Made by a program: the position numbers and the translations under genes | The notes under the pieces: generated by a model | Told to the model about the DNA's origin: nothing | Seen by the model: the letters and a program-made list of their open reading frames with translations, nothing else | Databases searched by the model: none | Part shown: positions 8,769 to 17,880 of the stretch, piece after piece | How the letters are laid out: the number at the start of each line of letters is the position of its first letter | Numbering within the stretch: the stretch's first letter is position 1 | DNA from: Pyrinomonadaceae bacterium | Lineage (GTDB): Bacteria; Acidobacteriota; Blastocatellia; Pyrinomonadales; Pyrinomonadaceae | Direction of reading: 5' to 3' | DNA: 37,297 bases | Assembly: GCA_025922875.1 (NCBI GenBank) | Contig: JAICGZ010000020.1 | Span: forward strand, 1-37,297

Positions 8769-9375
8769 ATGGCAAGCGGAAAGTGCTGCCAACGGTGAAT
8801 CCGGTGAGAAGCTGACTCGCGTATTCATCGAGCTCGTCAAGCAACTCGAAAGCGTGAGATCGATTTGCGATCTCGGTTGCGGAAACGGGCACATCAGCGG
8901 GCGGCTCGCCGCGCTCGGGTTCGAGGTCACCGGAGTCGATGCTTCACGAAGTGGGATTCAGATCGCGCGCCGCAAGTACCCATCGGCTACGTTCATTGAG
9001 ACGTTAATCGATGGCAGCCTCGGTGAAACACTCGGAACGTTTGACCTGGTGATCTCGAGCGACGTGATCGAACATCTCTATCGTCCATCTGATCTGCTCG
9101 AGGCTGCTCGTTCACTGTTAAGACCCGGAGGCCGCATACTCATCGGCACGCCTTATCACGGCTACATCAAAAATCTTGTTCTCGCGGCGAGCGGAAAAAT
9201 GGATTCGCATTTCTCAGCGCTGCATGACGGCGGTCACATCAAGTTCTTCAGCGTCAAAACTCTGTCGAAGCTGGTGAATACCCACGGGTTCGAAGACCTG
9301 AGTTTCACTTTCCACGGACGAGCACCGTGGCTTTGGAAAAACATGATCTGCTGTGCCCGCAAGACTGCCCAATAA
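8740..9375 (+). CDS. Class I SAM-dependent methyltransferase
   Basis: A 211-residue Rossmann-fold methyltransferase. Motif I is ICDLGCGNGHISGRLAALG, the acidic residue ending strand two is in VTGVDAS, motif II/post-I is FDLVISSDVIEHL, and LRPGGRILIGTPYH is motif III. These features match the UbiG/Methyltransf_11-23 type that uses S-adenosylmethionine. Its placement between glycosyltransferases suggests methylation of a glycan sugar (O- or terminal methylation), but small-molecule or lipid methylation cannot be excluded. ATG 8740 lies within the 3' end of the preceding gene, and the TAA stop overlaps the next ATG (TAATG), consistent with a coupled operon. Confidence 0.85.
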   Translation: MATRAYTEFEWQAESAANGESGEKLTRVFIELVKQLESVRSICDLGCGNGHISGRLAALGFEVTGVDASRSGIQIARRKYPSATFIETLIDGSLGETLGTFDLVISSDVIEHLYRPSDLLEAARSLLRPGGRILIGTPYHGYIKNLVLAASGKMDSHFSALHDGGHIKFFSVKTLSKLVNTHGFEDLSFTFHGRAPWLWKNMICCARKTAQ

Positions 9376-10130
9376 TGCTCGACCAGATCACACCGCTGAT
9401 ACTCACCTACAATGAAGCGCCGAACATCGCGCGAACACTTACGAGTTTGAGTTGGGCCAAAGATATCGTGGTGGTCGATAGTTTCAGTAATGACGACACG
9501 GTAAAGATCGCCCAATCGTTTCCTCGTGTGCGGGTGTTTCAAAGAGTGTTTGATTGTCACCGAAATCAGTGGGAGTTCGGGCTGCGGGAAACGGGGATCG
9601 CGACTCCGTGGGTGCTTGCGCTTGATGCTGATTACGTCGTTTCAAACGAATTGACCAGAGAGATCGAGAACCTGCTACCAAGTGCGGACACCGCCGGCTA
9701 TCGCGTGAGTTTTGTCTATTGCATCAAGGGGCGAGAGCTTCGCAGCGGAATCTATCCTCCGGTGACAGTTCTTTATCGTCGTGACGCAGCCGTCTACGTT
9801 CAGGACGGCCACACACAGCGAGTCGCGCTGCAAGGCTCAATTGAGAACCTGTTGTCTCCGATGCTTCACGACGACCGTAAGTCGTTGAAGCACTGGCTTG
9901 CCTCGCAGGCAAGATACATGGACCTCGAAGCACAAAAACTGCGCGCCGCAAATCCTGCGGAACTGGATTTAGCGGATCGTCTGCGTCGCTGGCGTATCCT
10001 CGTTCCGCCGGCGATGCTGGTGTATTGCCTGGTTGTTCGCGGCGGTATCTTTGATGGCCGGGCCGGGTTCTATTACGCGTTTCAACGCGCGATAGCAGAG
10101 CTGATGTTGAGCCACAGATTACACGGATGA
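9375..10130 (+). CDS. Family 2 glycosyltransferase, KdtX/WaaE-like
   Basis: A 251-residue GT-A enzyme. The opening ITPLILTYNEAPNIARTL and the segment SWAKDIVVVDSFSNDDT are characteristic of the WaaE/KdtX branch of GT2, which adds sugars to lipopolysaccharide core. The DAD metal site is at residues 84-86 (LALDADYV). A conserved-looking block (CIKGRELRSGIYPP and YRRDAAVY) follows. ATG 9375 overlaps the upstream stop; a longer frame from 9327 would overlap the methyltransferase by 49 nt. The last six residues are encoded by a CACAGATTACACGGATGA segment, a sequence commonly seen as an intergenic repeat. A role in core or repeat-unit assembly is inferred. Confidence 0.85.
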   Translation: MLDQITPLILTYNEAPNIARTLTSLSWAKDIVVVDSFSNDDTVKIAQSFPRVRVFQRVFDCHRNQWEFGLRETGIATPWVLALDADYVVSNELTREIENLLPSADTAGYRVSFVYCIKGRELRSGIYPPVTVLYRRDAAVYVQDGHTQRVALQGSIENLLSPMLHDDRKSLKHWLASQARYMDLEAQKLRAANPAELDLADRLRRWRILVPPAMLVYCLVVRGGIFDGRAGFYYAFQRAIAELMLSHRLHG

Positions 10131-10141
10131 TCAAAGTTCAG

Positions 10142-10188
10142 AGTTCGCCGTTAGGCTGCTGTTTCGAGACAGCAAGCTAAAGTTGTCG
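10142..10188. repeat. Family C palindrome, copy C2 (degenerate)
   Basis: AGTTCGCCGTTAGGCTGCTGT at 10142-10162 is followed by GAGACAGCAAGCTAAAG, matching copy C1 (7538-7587) in order and spacing with several substitutions. It lies in the 198-nt spacer before the carbamoyltransferase gene. Confidence 0.7.
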
Positions 10189-10196
10189 GAAGAATA

Positions 10197-10262
10197 TTTC
10201 TCGCGCAAAGGCGCAAAGAAAGTCCATAGAAACGCGGTAGCGCTTTGCGTCTTTGCGGGAGA
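10197..10262. repeat. Family B palindrome, copy B3
   Basis: The left arm TCGCGCAAAGGCGCAAAG (10201-10218) faces CTTTGCGTCTTTGCGGGAGA (10243-10262), with mismatches and a short centre. The remaining 66 nt to the carbamoyltransferase ATG show no ribosome binding site that I can recognise. Confidence 0.88.
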
Positions 10263-10328
10263 TCTTCTCGGGCAGAGGGACTTTTCGTGCAAAGCCGCTT
10301 GAACTCTAAACTGTAGCCAATCCTCAAA

Positions 10329-12059
10329 ATGTACATTCTCGGCATCAACGCTTATCACGGCGATGCAGCGGCGGCGATCGTCAAAGATGGTCAATTAATC
10401 GCCGCTGTCGAAGAAGAACGCTTCAATCGCTTCAAGCATGCGGCGGGCTTCCCGGAGCAGTCGATCAGATACTGTCTCGACACTGCGGGTATTACACTCG
10501 CCGATCTGGACCACGTCGGCATCTCGCGAGATCCTTCCGCACACCTGCACAAAAAAATCCTGTTTGCGGCCACTCGCCTCGTGAGTCAAACCAGGCAGAT
10601 AACCGATCGCATCGGCAACGCCGCGAAAGTGCGAGACTTGAAAGATGAGCTGGCGCGCGTGTTCGGCATCTCTAAAAAGTGTTTGCGCGCGCGCTTTCAC
10701 AACATCGAACACCATCGCGCACACCTGGCCAGTTGCTTCTTTATCTCACCATTTGAACGCGCGGCGCTGTTGTCGATCGACGGCTTCGGCGATTTCATCT
10801 CGACGATGTGGGCGCTGGGTGAAGCGAACTCGATTCAAGTGCTGGGCCAGGTCGAGTATCCTCACTCGACCGGAATTGTCTACACTGCTACGACACAGTT
10901 TCTCGGTTTTCCGCATTATGGCGACGAAGGAAAGGTGATGGGTCTTGCGCCTTACGGACAGCCGCGGTTCATCGATGAGTTTCGCGAGATCATCCGCACC
11001 GAAGAGAACGGGCGGTTTCGTTTGAACCTGGACTACTTTCGTCATCACGCTGAAGGAGTCGAGATGACCTGGGACGGGGGTTCTCCCGTAATCGGACGCG
11101 TCTACTCCGATGAGTTTGCGCACCTGTTTGGACCACCGCGCGCAACCGGCGCGGTTTTGACCGATCGCGAACGTGACATTGCCGCCAGCCTGCAACTTCG
11201 CCTCGAAGAAGCCGGCTTTCACGTTTTAAATCATCTGCACGAGCAAACCGGCTTGACGGATCTGGGCCTTGCCGGCGGTGTTGCTTACAACTCGGTGATG
11301 AACGGAAAGATCCTGCTGAACACGCGGTTTAAGCGAGTCTTCGTGCAGCCTGCGGCTGGCGATAGCGGTACCGCGTTGGGTGTTTGCTATCAGATCTACA
11401 ATGGCGTTCTAAACGGCGAACGCCGTGAGGTGATGACTGGCGCCTACACTGGTCCAGAGTTCTCGAATGATCAGATTCGAGCGGTGTTGGAACAGAATGA
11501 ATTGGTTCTTGAGTCTTACACTGACGAAGAACTGACGAAGCGTGCGGCACGAGACATCGCTGCGGGCCTGGTTGTTGGCTGGTTTCAGGGCAGGATGGAG
11601 TTTGGCCCACGAGCACTCGGCAATCGATCGATTGTTGTGGATCCACGGCGCGCTGAGATGAAAGAGATCCTCAACGATCGGATCAAAAAGCGCGAGCCGT
11701 TTCGCCCCTTTGCGCCGTCGATATTGGAAGAACGCGTTGGTGACTATTTTGAGCAGACGCATCCGGCGCCTACGATGCTAATGGTCTATCAAATCAAAGA
11801 GCAGCGGCGGCAGGAGATTCCGGCGGTGACTCACGTCGATGGCTCAGGCCGTTTGCAAACAGTCTCGCGGGACGTGAATGAGCGTTATTATCAATTGATT
11901 TCAGACTTCGCGGATCTGACTGGCGTGCCCGTGATTCTCAACACGTCATTCAACGAGAACGAGCCGATCGTTTGCACGCCGCAGGAAGCAATTGAGTGTT
12001 TTCGAAAGACTAAGATGGATGTGCTGTATCTCGGGAATTTTGCGGTGAGGAGAGAATAG
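10329..12059 (+). CDS. Carbamoyltransferase, NodU/CmcH family
   Basis: A 576-residue protein with the two-domain layout of O-carbamoyltransferases. The N-terminal TsaD/Kae1-like domain starts [17 protein letters not shown] (metal/nucleotide-binding His10 and Asp12 region). It continues with [30 protein letters not shown] and [17 protein letters not shown]. The C-terminal domain has [32 protein letters not shown] and [17 protein letters not shown]. These enzymes transfer the carbamoyl group of carbamoyl phosphate, through carbamoyl-AMP, to a hydroxyl of a sugar or antibiotic. Within this locus the most likely acceptor is a sugar of the surface glycan. Length is normal for the family and no key motif looks broken. 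Confidence 0.92.
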   Translation: MYILGINAYHGDAAAAIVKDGQLIAAVEEERFNRFKHAAGFPEQSIRYCLDTAGITLADLDHVGISRDPSAHLHKKILFAATRLVSQTRQITDRIGNAAKVRDLKDELARVFGISKKCLRARFHNIEHHRAHLASCFFISPFERAALLSIDGFGDFISTMWALGEANSIQVLGQVEYPHSTGIVYTATTQFLGFPHYGDEGKVMGLAPYGQPRFIDEFREIIRTEENGRFRLNLDYFRHHAEGVEMTWDGGSPVIGRVYSDEFAHLFGPPRATGAVLTDRERDIAASLQLRLEEAGFHVLNHLHEQTGLTDLGLAGGVAYNSVMNGKILLNTRFKRVFVQPAAGDSGTALGVCYQIYNGVLNGERREVMTGAYTGPEFSNDQIRAVLEQNELVLESYTDEELTKRAARDIAAGLVVGWFQGRMEFGPRALGNRSIVVDPRRAEMKEILNDRIKKREPFRPFAPSILEERVGDYFEQTHPAPTMLMVYQIKEQRRQEIPAVTHVDGSGRLQTVSRDVNERYYQLISDFADLTGVPVILNTSFNENEPIVCTPQEAIECFRKTKMDVLYLGNFAVRRE

Positions 12060-12093
12060 AATAGGGTCCTGTAGGACCAATAGGACCTATAAT
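12060..12093 (+). promoter_or_regulatory. Spacer with GGTCCT/AGGACC repeats and a TATAAT box
   Basis: The 40-nt gap before the UDP-xylose synthase gene contains ATAGGGTCCTGTAGGACC and AATAGGACCTAT, a small palindromic/tandem repeat. A perfect TATAAT at 12088-12093 sits only 6 nt before the ATG at 12100. No matching -35 box is clear. If used as a -10 element, transcription would begin at or near the start codon, giving a leaderless mRNA. The TATAAT may simply be part of the repeat. Confidence 0.35.
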
Positions 12094-12099
12094 CGGGCG

Positions 12100-13032
12100 A
12101 TGAGAATCCTTGTTACCGGTGGCGCGGGTTTTATCGGCTCGCATCTTTGTGAGCGGCTGATTAGCGAAGGCAATGATGTGCTGTGCCTCGACAATTTCTT
12201 CACCGGCAGGCGCGAAAACATCTTTCACCTGCTCGACAATCCGCGCTTTGAGTTGCTGCGCCACGACGTGACCGAGCCGATACTGTTGGAAGTCGATCAG
12301 ATCTACAACCTCGCGTGCCCTGCGTCGCCGGTCCACTATCAGTACAATCCCGTTAAGACCGTTAAGACAAACGTCATGGGCACGATCAACATGCTCGGCC
12401 TCGCCAAGCGTGTGCGCGCGCGAATCCTGCAAGCCTCAACCTCCGAAGTCTATGGCGATCCGGAAAGACATCCGCAGACCGAGGACTACTGGGGCAACGT
12501 CAATCCGATCGGCATTCGCTCCTGCTACGACGAAGGTAAGCGACTGGCCGAGACGCTGATGACCGACTATCACCGGCAAAACAATGTCGATATTCGTATC
12601 GCGCGAATTTTCAACACCTATGGACCACGCATGTTGGAAGACGACGGCCGCGTGGTTTCAAACTTCATCGTGCAAGCACTGCGAGGCGAACCGCTGACGC
12701 TCTATGGCGAAGGCGAGCAGACGCGTTCTTTCTGTTACGTCGACGATCTTATCGAAGGCCTCGTTCGGCTGATGAACGTCGATGGCTTGCACGAACCGGT
12801 GAATCTCGGTAATCCAGGTGAGTTCACCATCAAGCAGTTGGCGGAAGAAGTTATAAAGGTTTGCGGCTCACAATCCGGCTTTACTTATTTGCCTTTGCCC
12901 GCCGACGATCCGCGCCAGCGAAAGCCTGACATCACACGCGCGCAAACCTTACTCGGCTGGAACCCGACAATACCCTTGCGTGACGGTTTGAAACGAACTG
13001 TTGAGGATTTCCGGAGCAGAGTGAAAGCTTAA
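12100..13032 (+). CDS. UDP-glucuronate decarboxylase (UDP-xylose synthase)
   Basis: A 310-residue extended short-chain dehydrogenase/reductase. The NAD-binding [10 protein letters not shown] is at residues 7-16, followed by [13 protein letters not shown]. The catalytic pair is Tyr143 and Lys147 in [42 protein letters not shown] and [10 protein letters not shown] are hallmarks of UXS enzymes, which oxidise and decarboxylate UDP-glucuronic acid to UDP-xylose using bound NAD+. The length equals typical bacterial UXS. It would supply UDP-xylose (or a related 4-keto pentose) to one of the nearby glycosyltransferases. It is followed without any gap by the next gene's TTG start. Confidence 0.93.
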   Translation: MRILVTGGAGFIGSHLCERLISEGNDVLCLDNFFTGRRENIFHLLDNPRFELLRHDVTEPILLEVDQIYNLACPASPVHYQYNPVKTVKTNVMGTINMLGLAKRVRARILQASTSEVYGDPERHPQTEDYWGNVNPIGIRSCYDEGKRLAETLMTDYHRQNNVDIRIARIFNTYGPRMLEDDGRVVSNFIVQALRGEPLTLYGEGEQTRSFCYVDDLIEGLVRLMNVDGLHEPVNLGNPGEFTIKQLAEEVIKVCGSQSGFTYLPLPADDPRQRKPDITRAQTLLGWNPTIPLRDGLKRTVEDFRSRVKA

Positions 13033-14253
13033 TTGAGGATTCTTCTCCTCAACCAATGCTTCTACCCTGATGTGGTTTCTACAGCACAACACCTCACAGA
13101 TCTCGCCGCCACACTCGTCACACGCGGACACGACGTCACAGTCATCACCAGCGATCGCGGCTACGACGATCCGGCACAACGCTTTGCGCGCCGCGAATAC
13201 TTTCGCGGCGTCAGGATCATTCGCATCCCTTCTTTGTCGCTGGGGAAGAAGAATAGATGGCGGCGGGCTTTCAACTTCGGCAGTTTCCTGCTGCTGTGCT
13301 CGCTTCGTTTGCTTACGCTTCGACGTTTCGACGTAGTTATTGCACTCACATCACCTCCGCTCATCTCGTTTCTCGCTGCACTCTTCGTGAGATTGAGAGG
13401 TGGGAGATTCTGTTTCTGGGTGATGGACCTTAATCCGGACGAAGCCATCGCAGCCGGTTGGCTCGATGAAAACTCCCTCACAACTCGCCTGCTGCAACAC
13501 ATGCTGAACTACAGCCTCCATCAAGCCACATGCACGATCGTGCTCGATCGTTTTATGAAAGAGCGTGTGGTGGCGAAGGGGATCGATGCTGAACGGATCG
13601 CAGTCGTGCCACCGTGGGCTCACGACGACAAGGTCGCTTATTCAGGCGCGGGCAGGGAAGCGTTTCGCCAGAAGCACGGCTTGTCTGACAAGTTTGTCGT
13701 GATGTATTCGGGGAATCACAGCCCGTGTCATCCACTCGATACTCTGCTCGATGCAACTCTGGCTATCAAACCGCATTCGGAAATTGTTTTCTGCTTCGTC
13801 GGTGGTGGCAGCGAACAGGTGAAGGTGCGTGAGTTTGCTGCCCGGCATGGGCTGAAGAACGTGATGTGTTTGCCTTATCAACCGCTGAGCGATCTCTCAG
13901 GCTCGTTGTCGGCGGCGGACCTTCACGTGGTGGTGATGGGCGATGAGTTCGTGGGTATTGTGCATCCGTGCAAGGTCTACAACATTATGTCGATCGGAGC
14001 GCCCGCTCTGTACATCGGTCCGCAGCCAAGTCACGTTAGCGATATCTCATCGCAGCACGGCAAGTTTTTTCTCACGCGCCATGGCGATGTTGAGGGTGTA
14101 ACGGCGGCAATTCTCGAAGCAAGGAAGCTTCAACAACGACAGCCCATCTTTTCGTTTTCAAAACAGATTTTACTGCCACAGTTCGTCGGTTTGATTGAAC
14201 AGGATGTTCGGGATTTTTCACGATTGACAAGATTAGACCCGGAAATCTTGTAG
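13033..14253 (+). CDS. Family 4 glycosyltransferase, WbuB/WcaI-like
   Basis: A 406-residue GT-B protein. The N-terminus MRILLLNQCFYPDVVSTAQH followed by LAATLVTRGHDVTVITS matches the WbuB/WcaI branch of GT4. Residues near 108-140 (LAALFVRLRGGRFCFWVMDL) form a membrane-associating hydrophobic patch. Later VVPPWAHDD and VMYSGNHSPCHPLDTLLDA mark the donor domain. Translation must start at the TTG that directly follows the upstream TAA, because it begins at the conserved first strand; no Shine-Dalgarno motif is evident, so re-initiation after UXS is likely. The role is addition of a sugar to the undecaprenyl-linked glycan; specificity unknown. Confidence 0.85.
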   Translation: MRILLLNQCFYPDVVSTAQHLTDLAATLVTRGHDVTVITSDRGYDDPAQRFARREYFRGVRIIRIPSLSLGKKNRWRRAFNFGSFLLLCSLRLLTLRRFDVVIALTSPPLISFLAALFVRLRGGRFCFWVMDLNPDEAIAAGWLDENSLTTRLLQHMLNYSLHQATCTIVLDRFMKERVVAKGIDAERIAVVPPWAHDDKVAYSGAGREAFRQKHGLSDKFVVMYSGNHSPCHPLDTLLDATLAIKPHSEIVFCFVGGGSEQVKVREFAARHGLKNVMCLPYQPLSDLSGSLSAADLHVVVMGDEFVGIVHPCKVYNIMSIGAPALYIGPQPSHVSDISSQHGKFFLTRHGDVEGVTAAILEARKLQQRQPIFSFSKQILLPQFVGLIEQDVRDFSRLTRLDPEIL

Positions 14254-14264
14254 GAGAATCAAAT

Positions 14265-15857
14265 TTGAAAACCTACTTCGCGCTCTTCTCGATCGCGACT
14301 GCGGCGTCACTCGTTACAACGCCGCTCATCAGACGATTCTGTCAACGATACAACTTCCTCGACATACCACTTGATGGCCGGCGCATTCACCGCACCGCCG
14401 TTCCCCGCCTCGGTGGGCTGGCGCTCTACCTCTCGTGCCTGACGGCGCTCTCGCTGCTGCCGTTTGTCGACAATCTGCTGACGCAGACGTTGAGCAGCTT
14501 GAAACCAGAGTTTCTGACGTTGTTCATCCCCGCAACACTAGTGCTGCTTCTCGGCGGATACGACGATGTAAAAGGCACGAACGCCGTCGTGAAGTTTGCC
14601 GGACTCGGGCTCATCGCCGCGTTGTTCTACGCGATGGGCGGTCGTATCGATGCGCTATCGATACCTCTCTTCGGCTCAATGCAGTTGCCGCCGCTTTTCT
14701 CGTTCATCATCACAGTCGTCTGGCTCGTAGGCATCACCAACGCATTTAACCTGATCGACGGCATCGACGGTCTTGCGTCAGGCGCTGCGTTGTTTTCCTC
14801 GCTCGTCATTCTCGGCGTTTCGATCTCGCAGGAACGAACGTTGATGATCGTTGTGTCGCTTGTGCTGTGTGGCGCGCTCGCAGGGTTTCTACGTTACAAC
14901 TTCAACCCAGCATCGATCTTCCTCGGAGATTCAGGATCGCTGTTCACAGGCTTTCTGTTAGCGGCTTTGTCAGTGCTGGGAACGCAAAAAGCGACGACGG
15001 CAGTCGCGATCGTGGCGCCGATTCTCGCATTCGGATTCCCGATGGTTGACACAGCGATGACGATGGGCCGGCGACTGCTCAGTCGTAAGCCTGTGTTTCA
15101 GGGCGACACCGAACACATACATCACATGCTGTTGGCGCGCGGTTGGTCGCAGCGGCGGGCGGCGCTTGTGCTTTACGGCGTTTGCGCACTCTTTGGCCTG
15201 GCGGCGCTGATATTTCCCGCGACCGGATCGAAGCTCACGGGTTTCATGATGTTTGTGATCTCAGTGGCGGTGATCATTGCCGTGGGCCACTTGAGATATC
15301 ACGAAGTTGATGAGTTAAGGGCGGGCGTGAAGCGCACAGTAGGTGACCGCAGATTGAGAGTCGCCAACAATATCCGCGTGCGGCGTGCGGCACTCGCATT
15401 ATCGAAAGCGTCCGATCTTCATGAGATGTTTGAAGCGACGCGTCACTTGCTCGACTTTGGTGAGTTCAGTTTTGCAAATGCTCAGGTGGGCCAACCCGGA
15501 CGCGCCGACATGAATGAGCGTGCTTACCAGGCGAGTCTTCAACGTCATCCGAAGCAGTTGCTCGAGTTTCGGAACGGGCGAGTGTTCTGGTCGTGGTCGG
15601 GTGATGAGATGAATGATGTTAACCGTTCGCGTTCTGAATGGAGCTTTCGTCTGCCGCTGGTGAAAGATGGTGTCGAGTGGGGCTGGCTGAATTTTTATCG
15701 CGGGTTTGATGCGGAGCCGATGCTGGTGGATACAAACTATTTGAGCGATCTGTTCCGGCGTGAATTTACGGATGCAGCGGCGCGGATCTTTACGGCTCAC
15801 GAAGCGCCGGTGGCTGCAAAGGCGATGGCAATGACTGCGGAAAAGGTCTCGGGTTAG
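14265..15857 (+). CDS. WecA/MraY-family undecaprenyl-phosphate sugar-1-phosphate transferase with C-terminal extension
   Basis: A 530-residue protein; WecA-type enzymes are usually near 350. The first 345 residues are a multi-pass membrane domain with all family signatures: Asp100-Asp101 in GGYDDVKGTN, NLIDGIDGLASG (Asp165, Asp168), FLGDSGSLFTGFLL and the cytoplasmic HIHHMLLARGWSQRRA. It would transfer GlcNAc-1-P or a related HexNAc-1-P to undecaprenyl phosphate, the first step of the glycan. Residues 346-530 are a soluble cytoplasmic extension that reads like a GAF-type sensor (FRLPLVKDGVEWGWLNFYR, then a helical LSDLFRREFTDAAARIF); that assignment is tentative. The TTG start has a good AGGAG motif 8 nt upstream. 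It is likely the initiating enzyme of the locus. Confidence 0.88.
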   Translation: MKTYFALFSIATAASLVTTPLIRRFCQRYNFLDIPLDGRRIHRTAVPRLGGLALYLSCLTALSLLPFVDNLLTQTLSSLKPEFLTLFIPATLVLLLGGYDDVKGTNAVVKFAGLGLIAALFYAMGGRIDALSIPLFGSMQLPPLFSFIITVVWLVGITNAFNLIDGIDGLASGAALFSSLVILGVSISQERTLMIVVSLVLCGALAGFLRYNFNPASIFLGDSGSLFTGFLLAALSVLGTQKATTAVAIVAPILAFGFPMVDTAMTMGRRLLSRKPVFQGDTEHIHHMLLARGWSQRRAALVLYGVCALFGLAALIFPATGSKLTGFMMFVISVAVIIAVGHLRYHEVDELRAGVKRTVGDRRLRVANNIRVRRAALALSKASDLHEMFEATRHLLDFGEFSFANAQVGQPGRADMNERAYQASLQRHPKQLLEFRNGRVFWSWSGDEMNDVNRSRSEWSFRLPLVKDGVEWGWLNFYRGFDAEPMLVDTNYLSDLFRREFTDAAARIFTAHEAPVAAKAMAMTAEKVSG

Positions 15858-15868
15858 CCGAGAGTAGG

Positions 15869-15924
15869 TTTCCCGCAAAGGCGCAAAGGCGCCAAGCTTT
15901 GCCCCTTTGCGTCTTTGCGGGAAA
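15869..15924. repeat. Family B palindrome, copy B4
   Basis: TTTCCCGCAAAGGCGCAAAGG (15869-15889) pairs with 15904-15924 with one mismatch around a 14-nt centre, the shortest loop of the family. It separates the phosphoglycosyl transferase from the ligase-like gene, whose proposed TTG start is 8 nt past the right arm. Confidence 0.95.
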
Positions 15925-15931
15925 GACTGTT

Positions 15932-17194
15932 TTGAACAAAATCATTTTCAGTGCACTGGCCGGTTTGATAGTAATCGCCGCGATTCCCTACGGCACTGTC
16001 GAGCCGTGGTGGAAGGCGGCTTTTGTTTGTGCGGTGTTTGCGATCTGCATCGTGGCGATCCTTGAAAGCCTGGTAACCGGTTACTCGCGGATCGACGGCC
16101 TTTCAGTCTTACTCCCGATGCTCGCTTTATCAGCGCTTGCGTTTGTGCAAATGCTGTCCCCCATCAGCGCCGATCCCTTTCAAACGCGCTTCTTCGCGCT
16201 GCAGATGCTCGCACTCACTGCGTTCCTCGCTCTGCTTTATCGCTATACAAACAGTGAGCGGCGTGTCCGCATACTCGTGTTCACGATACTCGCCGTCGCT
16301 GTGGCGAGCGCCATCTTTGGAATACTGCGGCAAACGACACAACAACAAACCGGCTTCCTTCTTCCTCTACTCAAACAAAACCAAGGCTACGGTCAGTTCG
16401 TCAACAAGAACCACTTTGCCTATTTGATGGAGATGGCGTTCGGGCTTGGCCTCGGAATTATTCTCGGCGGCGGTGTCAAAAGAGACCGCATCATGATTTA
16501 CGTCGCATTATTGTTACCCATCTGGACCGGACTTGTGCTGGCGAATTCACGCGGTGGAATTTTAGCGATGCTCGCACAAGTTATAGTTGCAGCTTTGTTG
16601 CTACTGAGTTCCCGTGCGTACATCGCGCGTTCAGTCGCTCTGAAGGGAGCGCTGCTAATCATCCTTGTTGCCGGTGTGTTGCTCGGCACTGTTTCGGTTG
16701 GCGGCGACCGGCTTGTCAACAATTTTGCAGCGGCTGGAACGGAGCTGAATACCGAAACCACGCGTGAGGGCGCGAGCCGAAATGAGATCTGGCGCGCCAG
16801 CTTGAAGATGTTTGCCGCACATCCGGTTCTGGGAGTCGGTCTCGGCGGTTACTGGATCGGCATCACTGCGTATCACGATGCGTCGGGACTGATGACCCCA
16901 CAGGAAGCGCACAACGATTACCTCGAATTACTTTCGAGTGGTGGGTTGATCGGTTTCGCGCTCGGAGTCTGGTTTGCAGTGCTTGTGATTCGTGCTGCGC
17001 ACAAGAACGTTTTTGCTGATACGGGATTCACCGGCGCAGTGAGGTTCGGCGCGGTCTTGGGCATTGCGGGAGTGGCTGCTCACAGCCTGGTGGATTTTGG
17101 TCTGCACATGATCGCAAACGCGGTCGTCTTCCTCACTTTGATCATGATGATCACGCGAAGGAAATTCGTTGACCTAAACCCTAAAGAACCGTAG
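15932..17194 (+). CDS. O-antigen ligase/polymerase family membrane protein
   Basis: A protein of about 420 residues with roughly ten hydrophobic segments. A central block (NQGYGQFVNKNHFAYLMEMA then LANSRGGILAM) and a large periplasmic loop ending AHPVLGVGLGGYW and QEAHNDYLELLSSGGLIGF are the signature of the Wzy_C/WaaL-type superfamily. Members transfer undecaprenyl-linked glycan to lipid A-core or protein, or polymerise it. TTG 15932 (MNKIIFSALAG) is preferred; an in-frame ATG at 15899 lies inside the palindrome. Because the locus already has a Wzy-like polymerase, this one may be the ligase. No Wzy_C-type TPR tail is fused to it, but a separate TPR protein is encoded two genes downstream. 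Confidence 0.85.
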   Translation: MNKIIFSALAGLIVIAAIPYGTVEPWWKAAFVCAVFAICIVAILESLVTGYSRIDGLSVLLPMLALSALAFVQMLSPISADPFQTRFFALQMLALTAFLALLYRYTNSERRVRILVFTILAVAVASAIFGILRQTTQQQTGFLLPLLKQNQGYGQFVNKNHFAYLMEMAFGLGLGIILGGGVKRDRIMIYVALLLPIWTGLVLANSRGGILAMLAQVIVAALLLLSSRAYIARSVALKGALLIILVAGVLLGTVSVGGDRLVNNFAAAGTELNTETTREGASRNEIWRASLKMFAAHPVLGVGLGGYWIGITAYHDASGLMTPQEAHNDYLELLSSGGLIGFALGVWFAVLVIRAAHKNVFADTGFTGAVRFGAVLGIAGVAAHSLVDFGLHMIANAVVFLTLIMMITRRKFVDLNPKEP

Positions 17195-17258
17195 ACTTAC
17201 CGGCAACAAGCGGGCCAGTAGTTGTCTCGAAGTTCTTTCTTCAAAGAAGGGAAACTAG

Positions 17259-17855
17259 ATGAGCTTAAAACGACGTAATGGTCCCAGAGCAATTGCGGCG
17301 TTACTACTTTTCTCCATTTTACAAATCGGTCTTCAAGTGGGTCTCGCTGAGCCCATCCCACTGCAAATCGTTGGCAGATTAAAGACCAGCAATAATCAAC
17401 CGATCACTATTAATGGTCTAAGTGCAAACACGGGCGCTTCGGTTCTTAGTGGAGCTACGATCGAGACCGGCGACGATCAATCCGCAACCGTCGATCTTGG
17501 ACCACTTGGATCCATTGAGATTTCTCCCAACAGCAAGGTCATACTTACTTTCGAACAGGGAACCGCGAAGGCGACTGTCGTTTCCGGATGTGCAGCCGTC
17601 AAGGCCGAAAAAGGTACGACAGGTGAGATTGTCAACGAGCAGGGTTCGGCTCGTAAGACCGATCCGGCTGCTGGTGGCGTGCTTGATATGTGTTTTCCAG
17701 AACGCGCCGCTACTACCCCACCTCCGGCTTCAGATGGCGCTGGTGGTCTTTTCGGGCTTGGCAGGGCCGCCACGATCGCGATCCTCAGCGCCGCTGGTGC
17801 AGCAGCGTTGACGCCTCTATGGTTCCAGGACAATCCCAGCGGCTCAAACCCGTAG
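17259..17855 (+). CDS. Secreted FecR-like domain protein
   Basis: A 198-residue exported protein. The N-terminus has basic residues followed by a hydrophobic stretch (AALLLFSILQIGLQVGLA) with a plausible signal peptidase site after GLA, near residue 30. Residues 55-105 (GASVLSGATIETGDDQSATV, then GSIEISPNSKVILTFEQG) match the FecR beta-sandwich pattern. A proline/serine linker leads to a second hydrophobic segment near the C-terminus (ATIAILSAAGAAAL) that may anchor it. ATG 17259 has an AGAAGGG ribosome binding site. In glycan loci FecR-like proteins are often periplasmic and of unknown function; it is not a FecR signalling protein in the strict sense because no cytoplasmic N-terminal domain is present. 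Confidence 0.7.
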   Translation: MSLKRRNGPRAIAALLLFSILQIGLQVGLAEPIPLQIVGRLKTSNNQPITINGLSANTGASVLSGATIETGDDQSATVDLGPLGSIEISPNSKVILTFEQGTAKATVVSGCAAVKAEKGTTGEIVNEQGSARKTDPAAGGVLDMCFPERAATTPPPASDGAGGLFGLGRAATIAILSAAGAAALTPLWFQDNPSGSNP

Positions 17856-17880
17856 TCTTCAATAATCTTCGCGCCTTGTT

